A DNA stretch of 64,000 bases, taken from Rivibacter subsaxonicus. GTDB taxonomy: Bacteria > Pseudomonadota > Gammaproteobacteria > Burkholderiales > Burkholderiaceae_C. This document shows positions 30,775-39,172 of the stretch, piece by piece. The notes beneath the pieces were generated by a model, which was not told the origin of the DNA, made no database searches, and saw only the letters and a list, made by a program, of their open reading frames with translations. Position numbers and translations under genes: made by a program. The number at the start of each line of letters is the position of its first letter. Positions within the stretch are counted from its first letter, which is position 1. Location of the stretch: assembly GCF_004217215.1 (NCBI RefSeq), contig NZ_SHKP01000007.1:372001-436000 (forward strand), in the 5' to 3' direction.

Positions 30775-31698
30775 TCAAATGTCTTCGGCCAGGCGGCCCT
30801 TGTCGGCGCCGGAGGGCTCGTTCGGGACCAGCCCGTAGTGCTGTTCGATGACGCCCCAGGCCTCCTCGGCGCTCTCGACGAAGTGGAACAGCTTGAGGTC
30901 GTCGGCGCCGATCATGCCGGTGCCGACCAGCAGCTCGAAGTTGATCAGCTTGGTCCAGAACTCGCGTCCGAACAGCAGGATCGGGCGCTTGCGCACCTTG
31001 CCGGTCTGCTGCAGCGTCATCACCTCGAACAGCTCGTCGAGCGTGCCGAATCCGCCCGGGAAGCACACCAGCGCAATGCTGCGCATCAGGAAGTGCATCT
31101 TGCGGATCGCGAAGTAGTGGAACTGGAAGCACAGCTCCGGCGTGATGTACGGATTGGGCGCCTGCTCGTGCGGCAGCACGATGTTCAGACCCACGCTCGG
31201 GCCGCCGGCCTCCAGCGCGCCACGGTTGCCGGCTTCCATGATGCCGGGGCCGCCGCCGGTCACGACCACGATGTTGTGGTCGAGCCGCTGCGATGCCTTG
31301 GTCACCATGTTGGCAAAGCGTTGGGCCTGCTCGTAGTGATGCGACATCGCCAGTTGCATCTCGGCGCGCTTGATCGCGGCCTCGTCGCCGGTGGTGCGCG
31401 CCGCATCGCAGACGGCACGCGCGGCATCGGGCGGCAGGATGCGCGCGCTGCCGAAGATCACGATCGTCGAGTCGATGCCGAACTCGCGCTGCACCATCTC
31501 GGGCTTGAGGTACTCGAGCTGCAGGCGGATCGAGCGCAGGTCCTCGCTGAGCAGGAACTCGCTGTCGGCGAAGGCCAGCCGGTAGCTGCTGTCGGGGCCG
31601 GCATAGGGCTCGCCGAGCTGCTGCTGCTCGGCGGCGGCCTTGGCCGCCTCCTGGCGGGCCGAGCGGAAGTTGCGTGAGGAAAGCTTGGAATCGTTCAT
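30775..31698 (-). CDS. LOG-family protein (TIGR00730, Rossmann-fold nucleotide monophosphate nucleosidase type)
   Basis: Members release the base from nucleoside monophosphates; plant LOG activates cytokinins and bacterial PpnN recycles purines. The nucleotide-binding motif GGGPGIMEAGNRGA lies near residues 147-160, and the catalytic PGGFGTLDE near 222-230. The 307-residue length, with an N-terminal helical extension, is longer than the small LOG proteins (about 190) but shorter than PpnN (about 450). Nine bases plus the stop separate it from moeB upstream, so the two may share a transcript. Confidence 0.85.
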   Translation of the reverse strand: MNDSKLSSRNFRSARQEAAKAAAEQQQLGEPYAGPDSSYRLAFADSEFLLSEDLRSIRLQLEYLKPEMVQREFGIDSTIVIFGSARILPPDAARAVCDAARTTGDEAAIKRAEMQLAMSHHYEQAQRFANMVTKASQRLDHNIVVVTGGGPGIMEAGNRGALEAGGPSVGLNIVLPHEQAPNPYITPELCFQFHYFAIRKMHFLMRSIALVCFPGGFGTLDELFEVMTLQQTGKVRKRPILLFGREFWTKLINFELLVGTGMIGADDLKLFHFVESAEEAWGVIEQHYGLVPNEPSGADKGRLAEDI

Positions 31699-31710
31699 CG
31701 GATCGGGAGC

Positions 31711-32511
31711 TTAGTCCTTGGCGGTGCCGCGCGTGCCGCAGACGCTGCAGTCGACGCGACGTGCAATGCCGAATTCGCGCCACTGCAGGCCGCGCGCATC
31801 GAACATCTGGAGCCGGCCGGTGGCGACGTCGCCGACGCCGGCGAGCAGCTTGAGGGCCTCGGCCGCCTGCAGGCTGCCGATGATGCCGACCAACGGCGCG
31901 AACACCCCGAGCGTGGCGCAGGCCACCTCCTCGTAGGCGGCGTCCTCGGGAAACACGCAGGCGTAGCAGGGGTTGGCGGCGCGCCCGGGGCGGGCCGGAT
32001 CGTCGCGCTCGCGGGTGTCGATCACCATCAGTTGGCCGTCGAAGCGGATCGCGGCGCCCGACACCAGCGGCCGCGCGTGCGCGACGCAGGCGCGGTTGAC
32101 GGCATGCCGGGTCGCGAAGTTGTCGCTGCAGTCGAGCACCACGTCGGCGGCGCGCACCAGCGCGTCGAGACGGCTGCCGGACACTCGCTCGGCCACGGCG
32201 TTGACGCGCACCAGCGGGTTGATCGCGCGCATGCGGGCCGCGGCCGACTCGACCTTCAGTTGGCCGACGCTGCCGGTGTCGTGCGCGACCTGGCGCTGCA
32301 GGTTGCTCAGATCGACCCGGTCCGGGTCGGCCAGAGTGATCGTGCCGACCCCGGCCGCAGCCAGGTAGAGCAGCGCCGGTGAGCCGAGGCCACCGGCGCC
32401 GATCACCAGTGCATGCGACGCAGCCAGCCGCTCCTGGCCCTCGATCCCGAACTCGTCGAGCAGGATGTGGCGGCCGTAGCGCAGCAGGGCGTCGTCGTCG
32501 AGTTCGGGCAT
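31711..32511 (-). CDS. moeB: MoeB/ThiF-type adenylyltransferase
   Basis: Adenylates the C-terminal glycine of a sulfur-carrier protein (MoaD or ThiS) in molybdopterin or thiamine synthesis. RYGRHILLDEFGIEGQ near 12-27, the ATP loop GAGGLGSPALLYLA near 38-51, and the DNF segment CSDNFATRH near 129-137 are present. Zn-binding Cys pairs are visible as CYAC (near 182) and CSVC (near 258). The ATG at 32511 is preferred over a TTG ten codons earlier, which lies within the ctpA terminator. It could serve MoaD, ThiS, or both. Confidence 0.88.
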   Translation of the reverse strand: MPELDDDALLRYGRHILLDEFGIEGQERLAASHALVIGAGGLGSPALLYLAAAGVGTITLADPDRVDLSNLQRQVAHDTGSVGQLKVESAAARMRAINPLVRVNAVAERVSGSRLDALVRAADVVLDCSDNFATRHAVNRACVAHARPLVSGAAIRFDGQLMVIDTRERDDPARPGRAANPCYACVFPEDAAYEEVACATLGVFAPLVGIIGSLQAAEALKLLAGVGDVATGRLQMFDARGLQWREFGIARRVDCSVCGTRGTAKD

Positions 32512-32540
32512 CGGTGTCGTGATGAAGCGCTGGGTGCTCA

Positions 32541-32572
32541 AGAAAAAGGGCCCGCGCGGGGCCCTTCTTGGC
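32541..32572 (-). terminator. Rho-independent terminator after ctpA
   Basis: On the minus strand, arms AAGGGCCC and GGGCCCTT (32546-32553 and 32559-32566) are followed by TTTTTCTT, directly after the ctpA stop. Confidence 0.8.
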
Positions 32573-32589
32573 GCAGGCCGTCGAGCGCT

Positions 32590-34035
32590 TCAGTTGAGCT
32601 TGGACTCGTCGGCCTTGCGTTCGGTCTGGGTCTTCGAGGCGAGCACGGTCTTGCCCTTGAGCTGGTTGAGCGCCTGCTGCAGCGGGAAGTCCTCGGCCGA
32701 ACCGAACTCCGGCAGCGGCTTGGGCGCCTTGTTGCCGTTCTTGGCCTGCTCTTCCTCGATCTTCTTGATCGCGTCTTCGCGAGCCTTCTCGCGCGCGGCG
32801 ATCTTGGCCTGGTCCTCGGCGCTGCCACCGGTGATGTGCTTGTCGAGGTCGGCCTCGCGCGGACGCAGCGCCGCAAACACATTGCCATCGGCGGTCTCGT
32901 CGAGCCAGACGTCGGGAACGATGCCCTGGGCCTGGATCGAGCGGCCGCTCGGCGTGTAGTAGCGCGCGGTGGTGATCTTCAGCGCGGTGTCGGGCGAGAG
33001 CTGACGCACCGTCTGCACCGAGCCCTTGCCGAAGGTCTGCGAACCCATGACGGTGGCGCGCTTGTGATCCTGCAGCGCGCCGGCGACGATCTCGCTGGCC
33101 GAGGCCGAGCCTTCGTTGACCAGCACCACCAGCGGCACGTTCTTGAGCGCCTCGGGCAGCCGCTTGAGCGGATCGCTGCCGCGGCGGGCGTAGGACTCCG
33201 GGTTGGCCTTGAAGGTGGCCTTGGATTCGGCGATCTGGCCGTTGGTGCTGACCACCACCGTGTCGCGCGGCAGGAAGGCGGCCGACACCGCGACCGCACC
33301 CTCGAGCAGGCCGCCCGGGTCGTTGCGCAGGTCGAGCACGATGCCCTTGATGTTGGGATCCTGCTTGTACAGCTCGCCCAGCTTGGCGGCGAAGTCCTCG
33401 ACCGTGCGGTCCTGGAACTGGGTCAGGCGGACCCACGCATAGCCGGGCTCGAGCAGTTTGGCGCGCACGCTCTGGACGCGAATCTCCTCACGCGTGATCG
33501 TCACCGGGAAGCTGCGGTTCTCGCTCTTACGGAACACCTGCAGCGTGACCTTGGTGTTGGGCTCGCCACGCATGCGCTTGACGGCCTGGTCCATGCCCAG
33601 GCCCTTGACGAAGGTGTCGTCGATCTTGGTGATCAGGTCGCCGCTCTTGATGCCGGCGCGGAAGGCGGGCGAGCCCTCGATCGGCGAGACCACCTTGACC
33701 AGGCCGTCTTCCATGCCGATCTCGATGCCGACGCCGACGAACTTGCCGCTGGTGCCTTCGCGGAATTCCTTGAAGCTCTTCTTGTCGAAGTACTGGCTGT
33801 GCGGATCGAGGCCGGCCACCATGCCGCCGATGGCGTCGGTGATCAGCTTCTTCTCGTCGACCGGCTCGACATAGTCTTTCTTGACGATGTCGAAGACCGA
33901 GGCGAGCTGCTGTAATTCCTCGAGCGGCAACGGTGCCGACGGATTGCGGGCAATGGCCTGGAGTTGCATCGTGGCCAGCGCGCCTGCGATGGCCCCCAGA
34001 GCAACCCAACCGCCGACTTTCAATTTCACGCCCAT
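32590..34035 (-). CDS. ctpA: Carboxy-terminal processing protease CtpA (S41 family)
   Basis: Periplasmic serine protease that trims protein C-termini or controls peptidoglycan hydrolases. It has 481 residues: an N-terminal signal or anchor helix (about 8-28), a PDZ domain near 95-180 (GVGIEIGMEDGLVKVVSPIEGSPA), and the protease core. The nucleophile lies in GSASASEI (309-316) and the general base is Lys337 in FGKGSVQT. A charged, Lys/Glu-rich tail (about 410-450) precedes the end. The start at 34035 places the signal segment at the N-terminus; the longer frame upstream lacks similarity. Confidence 0.92.
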   Translation of the reverse strand: MGVKLKVGGWVALGAIAGALATMQLQAIARNPSAPLPLEELQQLASVFDIVKKDYVEPVDEKKLITDAIGGMVAGLDPHSQYFDKKSFKEFREGTSGKFVGVGIEIGMEDGLVKVVSPIEGSPAFRAGIKSGDLITKIDDTFVKGLGMDQAVKRMRGEPNTKVTLQVFRKSENRSFPVTITREEIRVQSVRAKLLEPGYAWVRLTQFQDRTVEDFAAKLGELYKQDPNIKGIVLDLRNDPGGLLEGAVAVSAAFLPRDTVVVSTNGQIAESKATFKANPESYARRGSDPLKRLPEALKNVPLVVLVNEGSASASEIVAGALQDHKRATVMGSQTFGKGSVQTVRQLSPDTALKITTARYYTPSGRSIQAQGIVPDVWLDETADGNVFAALRPREADLDKHITGGSAEDQAKIAAREKAREDAIKKIEEEQAKNGNKAPKPLPEFGSAEDFPLQQALNQLKGKTVLASKTQTERKADESKLN

Positions 34036-34194
34036 GACTGTGCCTTCAAGCTTTGCGGTTCCAGTATAGGACCGCGCCTGCTCTTGGTGCCGGGAGCCAC
34101 CCCAAAGTTGCGTGGCGGGCCGGGCATTGCTACCGGGTGATCTCTCCAAATGCCGACCGGCGGCGGCCAGCGGCGGACAGCCGGGCGCGGCCTC

Positions 34195-35277
34195 TCAGCC
34201 GGCGCGCGCAAAGGTCACGACATGCTCGATCTCGGCCCGGATGCCGATCCACTCGCCGATCTGGTGGTCGTGGTGGCTCGGCACGTGGGCCAGCAGCTGC
34301 TCGCCGCTGGCCAGGCGCAGCGTGTAGAGAAACTCCGAGCCGCGAAAGGCCTTGCGCTCGATGCAGGCCTTCAGCGGCGAGGCGTCGTCGTGGACGATGT
34401 CGTCGGCGCGCAGCAACACCTCGAGCCCGGCGCCGCCGCTCGCCGGCGCCGCCGGTGTGCCGCTGCGATCGGCGAAGTCGCCGAGCGGCGTGCGCACGCG
34501 CAGGCCGGCCGGGCCCTGGACCAGTTCGGCCGGCGCGAACACGCCGTGGCCGATGAAGTCGGCCACGAAGCGCGTCGCCGGCCGGTGGTAGAGCGCGTAG
34601 GGCTCGTCCCATTGCTCGAGCCGGCCGCGATGCATCACGCCGATGCGGTCGCCCAGCGCAAAGGCCTCGAGCTGGTCGTGGGTGACGAACAGGGCGGTGG
34701 TGCCGGTGCGCTTGAGGATCGCGCGCAGTTCCTGCGCCAGCCGCTCGCGCAGGTCGACGTCGAGGCTGGAGAAGGGCTCGTCGAGCAGCAGCAGCGCCGG
34801 CCGGGCCGCCAGCGCCCGCGCCAGCGCGACCCGCTGCTGCTGGCCGCCCGAGAGCTGGTGCGGTGCCCGTGTCGCGGTGTGGCCGAGGCCGACCAGGTCG
34901 AGCAGCTCGGCGACCCGCGCCGCGCGCGCCGAGCGCGACTCGCCGGCCAGGCCGAAGCCCACGTTCTGCGCCACGCTCAGGTGCGGGAACAGCGCGTAGT
35001 CCTGGAACACCATGCCGACCCGACGCCGTTCGGGTGACACATGCGCGCCGCCGCCTTCGGACAGCAGCTGGCCGGCCAGGCTGATGCGGCCCGAGTGCAG
35101 CGGCTCGAGGCCGGCCACCGCGCGCAGCAGCGTCGTCTTGCCGCAGCCCGAGGGGCCGATCAGCACGCCGATCTCGCCGGCGGCAAGTCCGAAGCTGACC
35201 GCCTCGACCGCAGCCGTGCGCTCGGCCGCGTGTGCGGCGGGGTAGCAGACGGTGGCTTGGTCGATCTCTAGAAACAC
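34195..35277 (-). CDS. fbpC: ABC transporter ATP-binding protein, ferric iron type (FbpC-like)
   Basis: Cytoplasmic ATPase of a metal-type ABC importer. Walker A GPSGCGKTT (41-49), Q-loop VFQDYALFPHL near 91-101, signature LSGGQQQR near 142-149, Walker B LLLLDEP near 162-168, and H-loop THDQ. A C-terminal regulatory domain follows residue 240. The gene is divergent from the fbpB-type permease gene at 35372, with a shared 94-base promoter region. No gene for a periplasmic iron-binding protein lies beside them. Substrate is inferred from subfamily style. Confidence 0.85.
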   Translation of the reverse strand: MFLEIDQATVCYPAAHAAERTAAVEAVSFGLAAGEIGVLIGPSGCGKTTLLRAVAGLEPLHSGRISLAGQLLSEGGGAHVSPERRRVGMVFQDYALFPHLSVAQNVGFGLAGESRSARAARVAELLDLVGLGHTATRAPHQLSGGQQQRVALARALAARPALLLLDEPFSSLDVDLRERLAQELRAILKRTGTTALFVTHDQLEAFALGDRIGVMHRGRLEQWDEPYALYHRPATRFVADFIGHGVFAPAELVQGPAGLRVRTPLGDFADRSGTPAAPASGGAGLEVLLRADDIVHDDASPLKACIERKAFRGSEFLYTLRLASGEQLLAHVPSHHDHQIGEWIGIRAEIEHVVTFARAG

Positions 35278-35303
35278 GCCTCTATGATACCGGTCGTGTT
35301 ACC

Positions 35304-35322
35304 AATGAAACTCGTTCGCATT
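35304..35322. promoter_or_regulatory. Possible Fur-type operator between the two transporter genes
   Basis: The 19-base stretch AATGaaactcgttcgCATT has inverted AATG/CATT ends and interior AA/TT symmetry, resembling a degenerate Fur box. It sits between the divergent transporter genes, where an iron-responsive repressor would control both. Weak match. Confidence 0.35.
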
Positions 35323-35371
35323 CAGCATCGCGTGTTACCGCCGCTCGTCTGCCTGCGCGGTCGCACCTGAG

Positions 35372-37063
35372 ATGCTGCGCCACCTCGACCTGCGCCTGCT
35401 GGCGATGGCGCTGTGCGCGCTGCTGGCGCTGCCGGTGCTGGCGATCGGCCTGGCCTGGCTGAGCCCGCAGGCCAGCAGCTGGGAGTTGCTGCAGCACCTG
35501 GTGTCGACCGTGCTGCCGGGCTACGCGCTGAACTCGATGCTGCTGGTGCTGGGCGTGGCCCTCGGTGTGGCGCTGCTCGGCGGCGCCACGGCGGCGGCGG
35601 TGGCGCTGTTCGAGTTTCCGGGGCGGCGCCACTTCGAATGGGCCCTGCTGCTGCCGCTGGCGATGCCGGCCTATGTGCTGGCCTACGCGATGACCGACTT
35701 CCTGCAGTACAGCGGGCCGCTGCAGGGTGGGCTGCGCGCCGCGTTCGGTTTCAAGGGGCCGCTCTGGCCCGACGTGCGCAGCCTGCCGGGCGCGGTGCTG
35801 CTGTTCACGCTGGCGCTCTATCCCTACGTCTACCTGCTGACGCGCGCGGCGCTCGCCGAGCGCGGCGTGCATCTGATGGAGGCCGCGCGCATGCTCGGTG
35901 CGCCGCTCGCGCGCCGGATTCGCGAGGTGGCGCTGCCGCTGGCGCGACCGGCCATCGCCGCCGGCGTCGCGCTGGCGATGATGGAAACGCTGGCCGACTA
36001 CGGCGTCGGCTCCTTCTTCGGTCTGAGCACCTTCACGACCGGCATCTACAAGGCCTGGCTGGTGGCCGACGATCGCATCGCGGCGGCCCAGCTCGCCACC
36101 GTGCTGCTGCTGGTGGTCGGCGTGCTGCTGGCGGCCGAACGGCGTGCGCAGACGCGGCTGCGTTTCTCGGGCACCCGCGGCGGCGGACGCGTCGCGCCCA
36201 CCGAGGCCGGGCGTGGCGGTCAAGTCGCGCCGTCGCGCGAGGGCAGCCTGGTGCCGCTGCACGGCGCCGCCGCGGCCGGCGCGCTGGCGCTGTGCGCGCT
36301 GCCGGTGCTGCTCGGCTTCGTGCTGCCGGTCGGCATCCTGCTGCGCGCGGTGCTGATCGAGGCCGCGCACGGCGGGCCGGAGGGCCTGGGCGGGCTGCCG
36401 TGGGATCGCTTCATCGGCTGGGCCTGGACCAGCCTGCGTCTGGCCACGATCGCGGCCGTGCTCGCGGTGGCACTGGCGCTGCTGCTCGGCAGCGTGCTGC
36501 GCCAGCCGCGCCACGACCGCCGCGCGGCCGCCGCCGGCTGGCTCGCGCGGGTGGTCTCGCTCGGCTACGCGGTGCCGGGTGCGGTGATCGCGGTCGGCCT
36601 GCTGCTGCCGGTCGGTTGGTTCCAGCAGGCCGGCGCGCCCGGTGCGGCGTTGCTGACCGCGCTCTTCACCGGCACCGCCTTCGGCCTCGTCTACGCCTAC
36701 CTGGTGCGCTTCAGCGCGGTGGCGCTGCAATCGGTCGAGGCCGGCTACACGCGCATCCCGGCCAGCTTCGACGACAGCGCACGCCTGCTCGGCGCCGGCC
36801 CCGGCCGGCTGTTTGCCGGCGTCCACCTGCCGCTGCTGCGGCGCTCCGCGCTGGCCGCCGGCCTGCTGGTATTCGTCGACGTCATGAAGGAGCTGCCGGC
36901 CACGCTGATGCTGCGGCCCTTCAACAGCGACACGCTGGCGGTGGTGGCCTACAACCTGGCGCGCGACGAGCGGCTGGCCGAGGCGGCGTTGCCGTCGATC
37001 GCCATCGTCGTGGTCGGGCTCGCGCCGGTGCTGCTGCTGTCGCGGGCCATGCGTTCGCGCTGA
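35372..37063 (+). CDS. fbpB: ABC transporter permease, ferric iron type (FbpB-like, duplicated)
   Basis: 563-residue inner-membrane permease with two homologous halves of about six helices each, as in FbpB/SfuB. Each half has an EAA-type loop: EAARMLGAPLARRIREVALPLARP near residues 170-189, and SARLLGAGPGRLFAGVHLPLLR near 470-491. The cytoplasmic loop between the halves (about 255-295) is unusually rich in Gly and Arg. It belongs with the divergent ATP-binding gene. Without an adjacent binding protein the substrate stays an inference. Confidence 0.87.
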   Translation: MLRHLDLRLLAMALCALLALPVLAIGLAWLSPQASSWELLQHLVSTVLPGYALNSMLLVLGVALGVALLGGATAAAVALFEFPGRRHFEWALLLPLAMPAYVLAYAMTDFLQYSGPLQGGLRAAFGFKGPLWPDVRSLPGAVLLFTLALYPYVYLLTRAALAERGVHLMEAARMLGAPLARRIREVALPLARPAIAAGVALAMMETLADYGVGSFFGLSTFTTGIYKAWLVADDRIAAAQLATVLLLVVGVLLAAERRAQTRLRFSGTRGGGRVAPTEAGRGGQVAPSREGSLVPLHGAAAAGALALCALPVLLGFVLPVGILLRAVLIEAAHGGPEGLGGLPWDRFIGWAWTSLRLATIAAVLAVALALLLGSVLRQPRHDRRAAAAGWLARVVSLGYAVPGAVIAVGLLLPVGWFQQAGAPGAALLTALFTGTAFGLVYAYLVRFSAVALQSVEAGYTRIPASFDDSARLLGAGPGRLFAGVHLPLLRRSALAAGLLVFVDVMKELPATLMLRPFNSDTLAVVAYNLARDERLAEAALPSIAIVVVGLAPVLLLSRAMRSR

Positions 37064-37074
37064 AATGCCGGCCC

Positions 37075-38016
37075 TCAGCCCTGCTGCGCCGACTCGCGCT
37101 CGGCGGTGCGCAGCAGCCAGTCGGCAAAGGCCTTGACCTCGGGTCGGTCGGCGCCGAAGCGGCCCAGCAGCAGGTAGTAGCCACGCGGCGAGGAGAAGCG
37201 CTGGTCGTGCTGCCCGGGCTGGTCGAACAGCGCCACCAGCCGGCCTTGGCGGATATGGCGCTGCACCAGCGGGCTCACGCCGAGCGCCACGCCCTGGCCC
37301 TCGACGGCTGCGTGGATGAGCTGGTCGTACTGGTTGAACTCCAGGATGCCGGCCGGTCGCAGCTCGTGCTGCTGCATCACCTCGAGCCAGACGCGCCAGG
37401 ACCCGGTCGGCCACACCGTTTCCGCCGCCTCGTACTGCAGCAACACCTGGTGGCGCAGGTCGGCCGGCACCCGCAGCGGACGTTCCGGCCGGTCCAGCAG
37501 CGCCGGGCTGCAGACCGGGATCACCTGCTCGCCGAAGAGCCTGGTCGCACCCGGTGGTGCCAGCTCGGGCGGGCAGTAGCGCACCGCGGCCTCGACCCGG
37601 TCGCGCTCGAGGTCGAGCAGGCGGTTGTTGGCATCGATGCGCAGGTCGATGTCCGGGTGCTGCTCGCGAAAGTCCATCAGCCGCGGCACCAGCCACAGCG
37701 AGGCGAAACCGATGCTGCATGAGACCGTGACCGAGCGCGCCGCGCTGCGCTCGCGGATCCGCGCGGCGCTGTCGCCGAGCACCCGCAGCGCCTCCGATGC
37801 CGCGCGGAACAGCTCCTGGCCAGCGGCCGTGAGCCGGATCGCGCGGTGGCGGCGTTCGAACAGCGGCGTGCCCAGTTGTTCCTCGAGCGCCTGCACCTGG
37901 CGGCTGACGGCCGACTGCGTCAGGAACAGCTCGGCCGCCGCCTTGGTGAAGCTCAAGTGGCGCGCGGCGGCCTCGAAGCCGCGCACGAGGTCCAGCGAGG
38001 GCAGGTTGCGGTTCAT
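37075..38016 (-). CDS. LysR-family transcriptional regulator (GcvA-like)
   Basis: DNA-binding regulator. The N-terminal winged helix-turn-helix covers about residues 8-67 (FEAAARHLSFTKAAAELFLTQSAVSRQVQALEE), followed by a periplasmic-binding-protein-like effector domain (about 95-300). The sequence LPSLDLVRGFEAAARHLSFTKAAAEL is typical of the GcvA branch. It is divergent from a DUF2917 gene, an association repeatedly seen in Burkholderiales, and may control it. Effector unknown. 313 residues. Confidence 0.9.
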   Translation of the reverse strand: MNRNLPSLDLVRGFEAAARHLSFTKAAAELFLTQSAVSRQVQALEEQLGTPLFERRHRAIRLTAAGQELFRAASEALRVLGDSAARIRERSAARSVTVSCSIGFASLWLVPRLMDFREQHPDIDLRIDANNRLLDLERDRVEAAVRYCPPELAPPGATRLFGEQVIPVCSPALLDRPERPLRVPADLRHQVLLQYEAAETVWPTGSWRVWLEVMQQHELRPAGILEFNQYDQLIHAAVEGQGVALGVSPLVQRHIRQGRLVALFDQPGQHDQRFSSPRGYYLLLGRFGADRPEVKAFADWLLRTAERESAQQG

Positions 38017-38177
38017 GGGTCGATGCTCTCATGCATTCTCGTGGCGCATGCAAATCATGCGAAACGATCGTTTGAAGCCGATCCGCTTGGCATCGAAGAT
38101 TAGCGCATGGAGTCGAGCCGTTCCCGGGACCGGGCAAGCAACGGAAAGAATTCCTTCAGTGCATGCAAGGAGCCATC

Positions 38178-38513
38178 ATGAGCCTTCATCCCCAGATCAC
38201 CCGCGAAGCCAGCGCCGCCACTTTGCGCAAGGGCCAGTTGCTGGCGCTGGCGGGCCGCTCGGGCCTGCGCATCGACTGCCGCGAAGGCAGCCTCTGGATC
38301 ACCCAGGACCGCGACCCGGTCGACGTCGTGCTCGAAGCCGGGCAATCACATGTGCTGGCCGGCGACGAGCGGGTGCTGGTGCAGGCGCTGGCGCCGGCGC
38401 GGCTTGTCGTGCGTCCGCCGCTGCGACCGGCAGGTGCCGGTTGGGTCGCGCGGCTGCAGCGTCGCTGGCCGGGATGGCTCGGCGGGCAGATGCTGTCCGG
38501 GTCGGCGCACTGA
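38178..38513 (+). CDS. DUF2917 family protein
   Basis: 111 residues with the DUF2917 features LLALAGRSGLRIDCREGSLWITQDRDPVDVVLEAG (about 20-54): a short beta-rich fold containing GxLWIT and a conserved ...D(V/I)VL..G turn. The function is unknown. The ATG at 38178 has AAGGAG seven bases upstream, which beats an ATG five codons earlier. The gene faces the LysR regulator and ends just before the left tRNA copy that bounds the integrated element. Confidence 0.8.
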   Translation: MSLHPQITREASAATLRKGQLLALAGRSGLRIDCREGSLWITQDRDPVDVVLEAGQSHVLAGDERVLVQALAPARLVVRPPLRPAGAGWVARLQRRWPGWLGGQMLSGSAH

Positions 38514-38535
38514 GCGCCGCGGGGCGTCAGTCGCC

Positions 38536-38610
38536 TGGTCCCGCCGACAGGAATCGAACCTGTATTTGCCGCTTAGGAGGCGGCCGTTCTATCCATTGAA
38601 CTACGGCGAG
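38536..38610 (-). tRNA. tRNA-Arg (anticodon CCT), element-side copy
   Basis: Acceptor stem CTCGCCG/CGGCGGG with one T-G pair, D arm GTTC...GAAC, anticodon loop CTCCTAA giving CCT, T arm ACAGG/CCTGT around TTCGATT, and encoded CCA. The 5' flank is element DNA and has no convincing -10 element, so expression may depend on read-through from the element's leftward genes. Confidence 0.93.
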
Positions 38611-38612
38611 GG
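38536..38612. repeat. Left attachment repeat (77-bp direct repeat)
   Basis: Identical over 77 bases to 48180-48256. It contains a whole tRNA gene plus two bases beyond its 5' end, which is longer than the usual partial tRNA duplication at an attachment site. Confidence 0.92.
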
Positions 38613-38624
38613 CGATGGCCTACG

Positions 38625-38685
38625 CCGTTCCCCCGGACTAGAGTCCGTTCCCCTTCCTGTTCTCCCTTGTTGTGATGTACATCAC
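38625..38685. promoter_or_regulatory. Left-end symmetry elements: GTTCCCC repeats and GTGATGTACATCAC palindrome
   Basis: CCGTTCCCCC at 38625-38634 and CCGTTCCCCT at 38645-38654 flank a CGGACTAGAGTCCG palindrome (38634-38647). They resemble the CTGTTCCCCC repeats at the integrase end and may be integrase arm sites. A perfect 14-bp palindrome GTGATGTACATCAC (38672-38685), followed by another ATGTACATCAC, resembles an operator for a dimeric regulator. Confidence 0.4.
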
Positions 38686-38692
38686 ATGTACA

Positions 38693-38899
38693 TCACAGCA
38701 GGTCGTCCACCTTCTGGAGTCCTCGCTCCTGGAGCAACTCCCGGCACTTCCGAAGAGCAGCGTTCACTGTCTGCCCGACCGCGGAACGGCTGACACCGAT
38801 GGCCTGAGCAATCTCTGCGTTGGTCAGGTCTGCGTCCCTGTCCGACGAGCCGAAGGGACGCCCAGACTGACGACCAGTCTTCCGCCTCTGGCGGGTCAC
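38693..38899 (-). CDS. Small sigma-70 region 4-like helix-turn-helix protein
   Basis: 68 residues with a basic N-terminus and the segment LTNAEIAQAIGVSRSAVGQTVNAALRKCR, which matches sigma factor region 4, the helix-turn-helix contacting -35 elements. No region 2 is present, so it is not a full sigma factor; it probably acts as a transcription regulator in the capsid operon. GTG start overlapping the upstream stop as GTGA; GGAAGGA lies upstream. A palindrome just past its stop might be its own operator. Confidence 0.7.
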   Translation of the reverse strand: MTRQRRKTGRQSGRPFGSSDRDADLTNAEIAQAIGVSRSAVGQTVNAALRKCRELLQERGLQKVDDLL

Positions 38900-39171
38900 T
38901 GAAGAGTCCTTCCCTCTGAGACCCCTTGCACCTGGCAGTCCGCGGCTACGAGGTTGACGATCTGCAGGCGCTTCACGAGGAAGTTGTTCTGGTCGTCCAG
39001 GCAGACCACGGCCTCGTCCGCGGAGGGCTCGTACATCAGGGCCTGGACCTCGTTGATCCTGGCGACCATGACCCCACCCAGCGGGGCGGAAGGATCAGCG
39101 GTCTTGGCCCAGTCGATCAGGACCTGGACCGCGCCATGGACCAGTGCCTTGTCCGCATCTGTCCCGTCCAT
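38896..39171 (-). CDS. Unknown 91-residue protein following the capsid gene
   Basis: Not recognised. A soluble protein with one helix (ALVHGAVQVLIDWAKTA, about 9-25) and a beta-rich C-terminal half (VMVARINEVQALMY, then NFLVKRLQIVNLVA). It starts one base after the capsid stop with no clear ribosome binding site, suggesting translational coupling. By position it could be a head-completion, scaffold or decoration partner, but nothing in the sequence proves that. Confidence 0.6.
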   Translation of the reverse strand: MDGTDADKALVHGAVQVLIDWAKTADPSAPLGGVMVARINEVQALMYEPSADEAVVCLDDQNNFLVKRLQIVNLVAADCQVQGVSEGRTLQ

Positions 39172-39172
39172 G

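Noticed and set aside
32413-33915. 500-residue rightward open frame opposite ctpA
   Set aside because: Shadow of the CtpA gene; no recognisable domain and no start context.
35282-38137. 951-residue leftward open frame spanning the permease and LysR genes
   Set aside because: Antisense or out-of-frame shadow of well-supported genes, with low-complexity Arg/Gln/His-rich translation.
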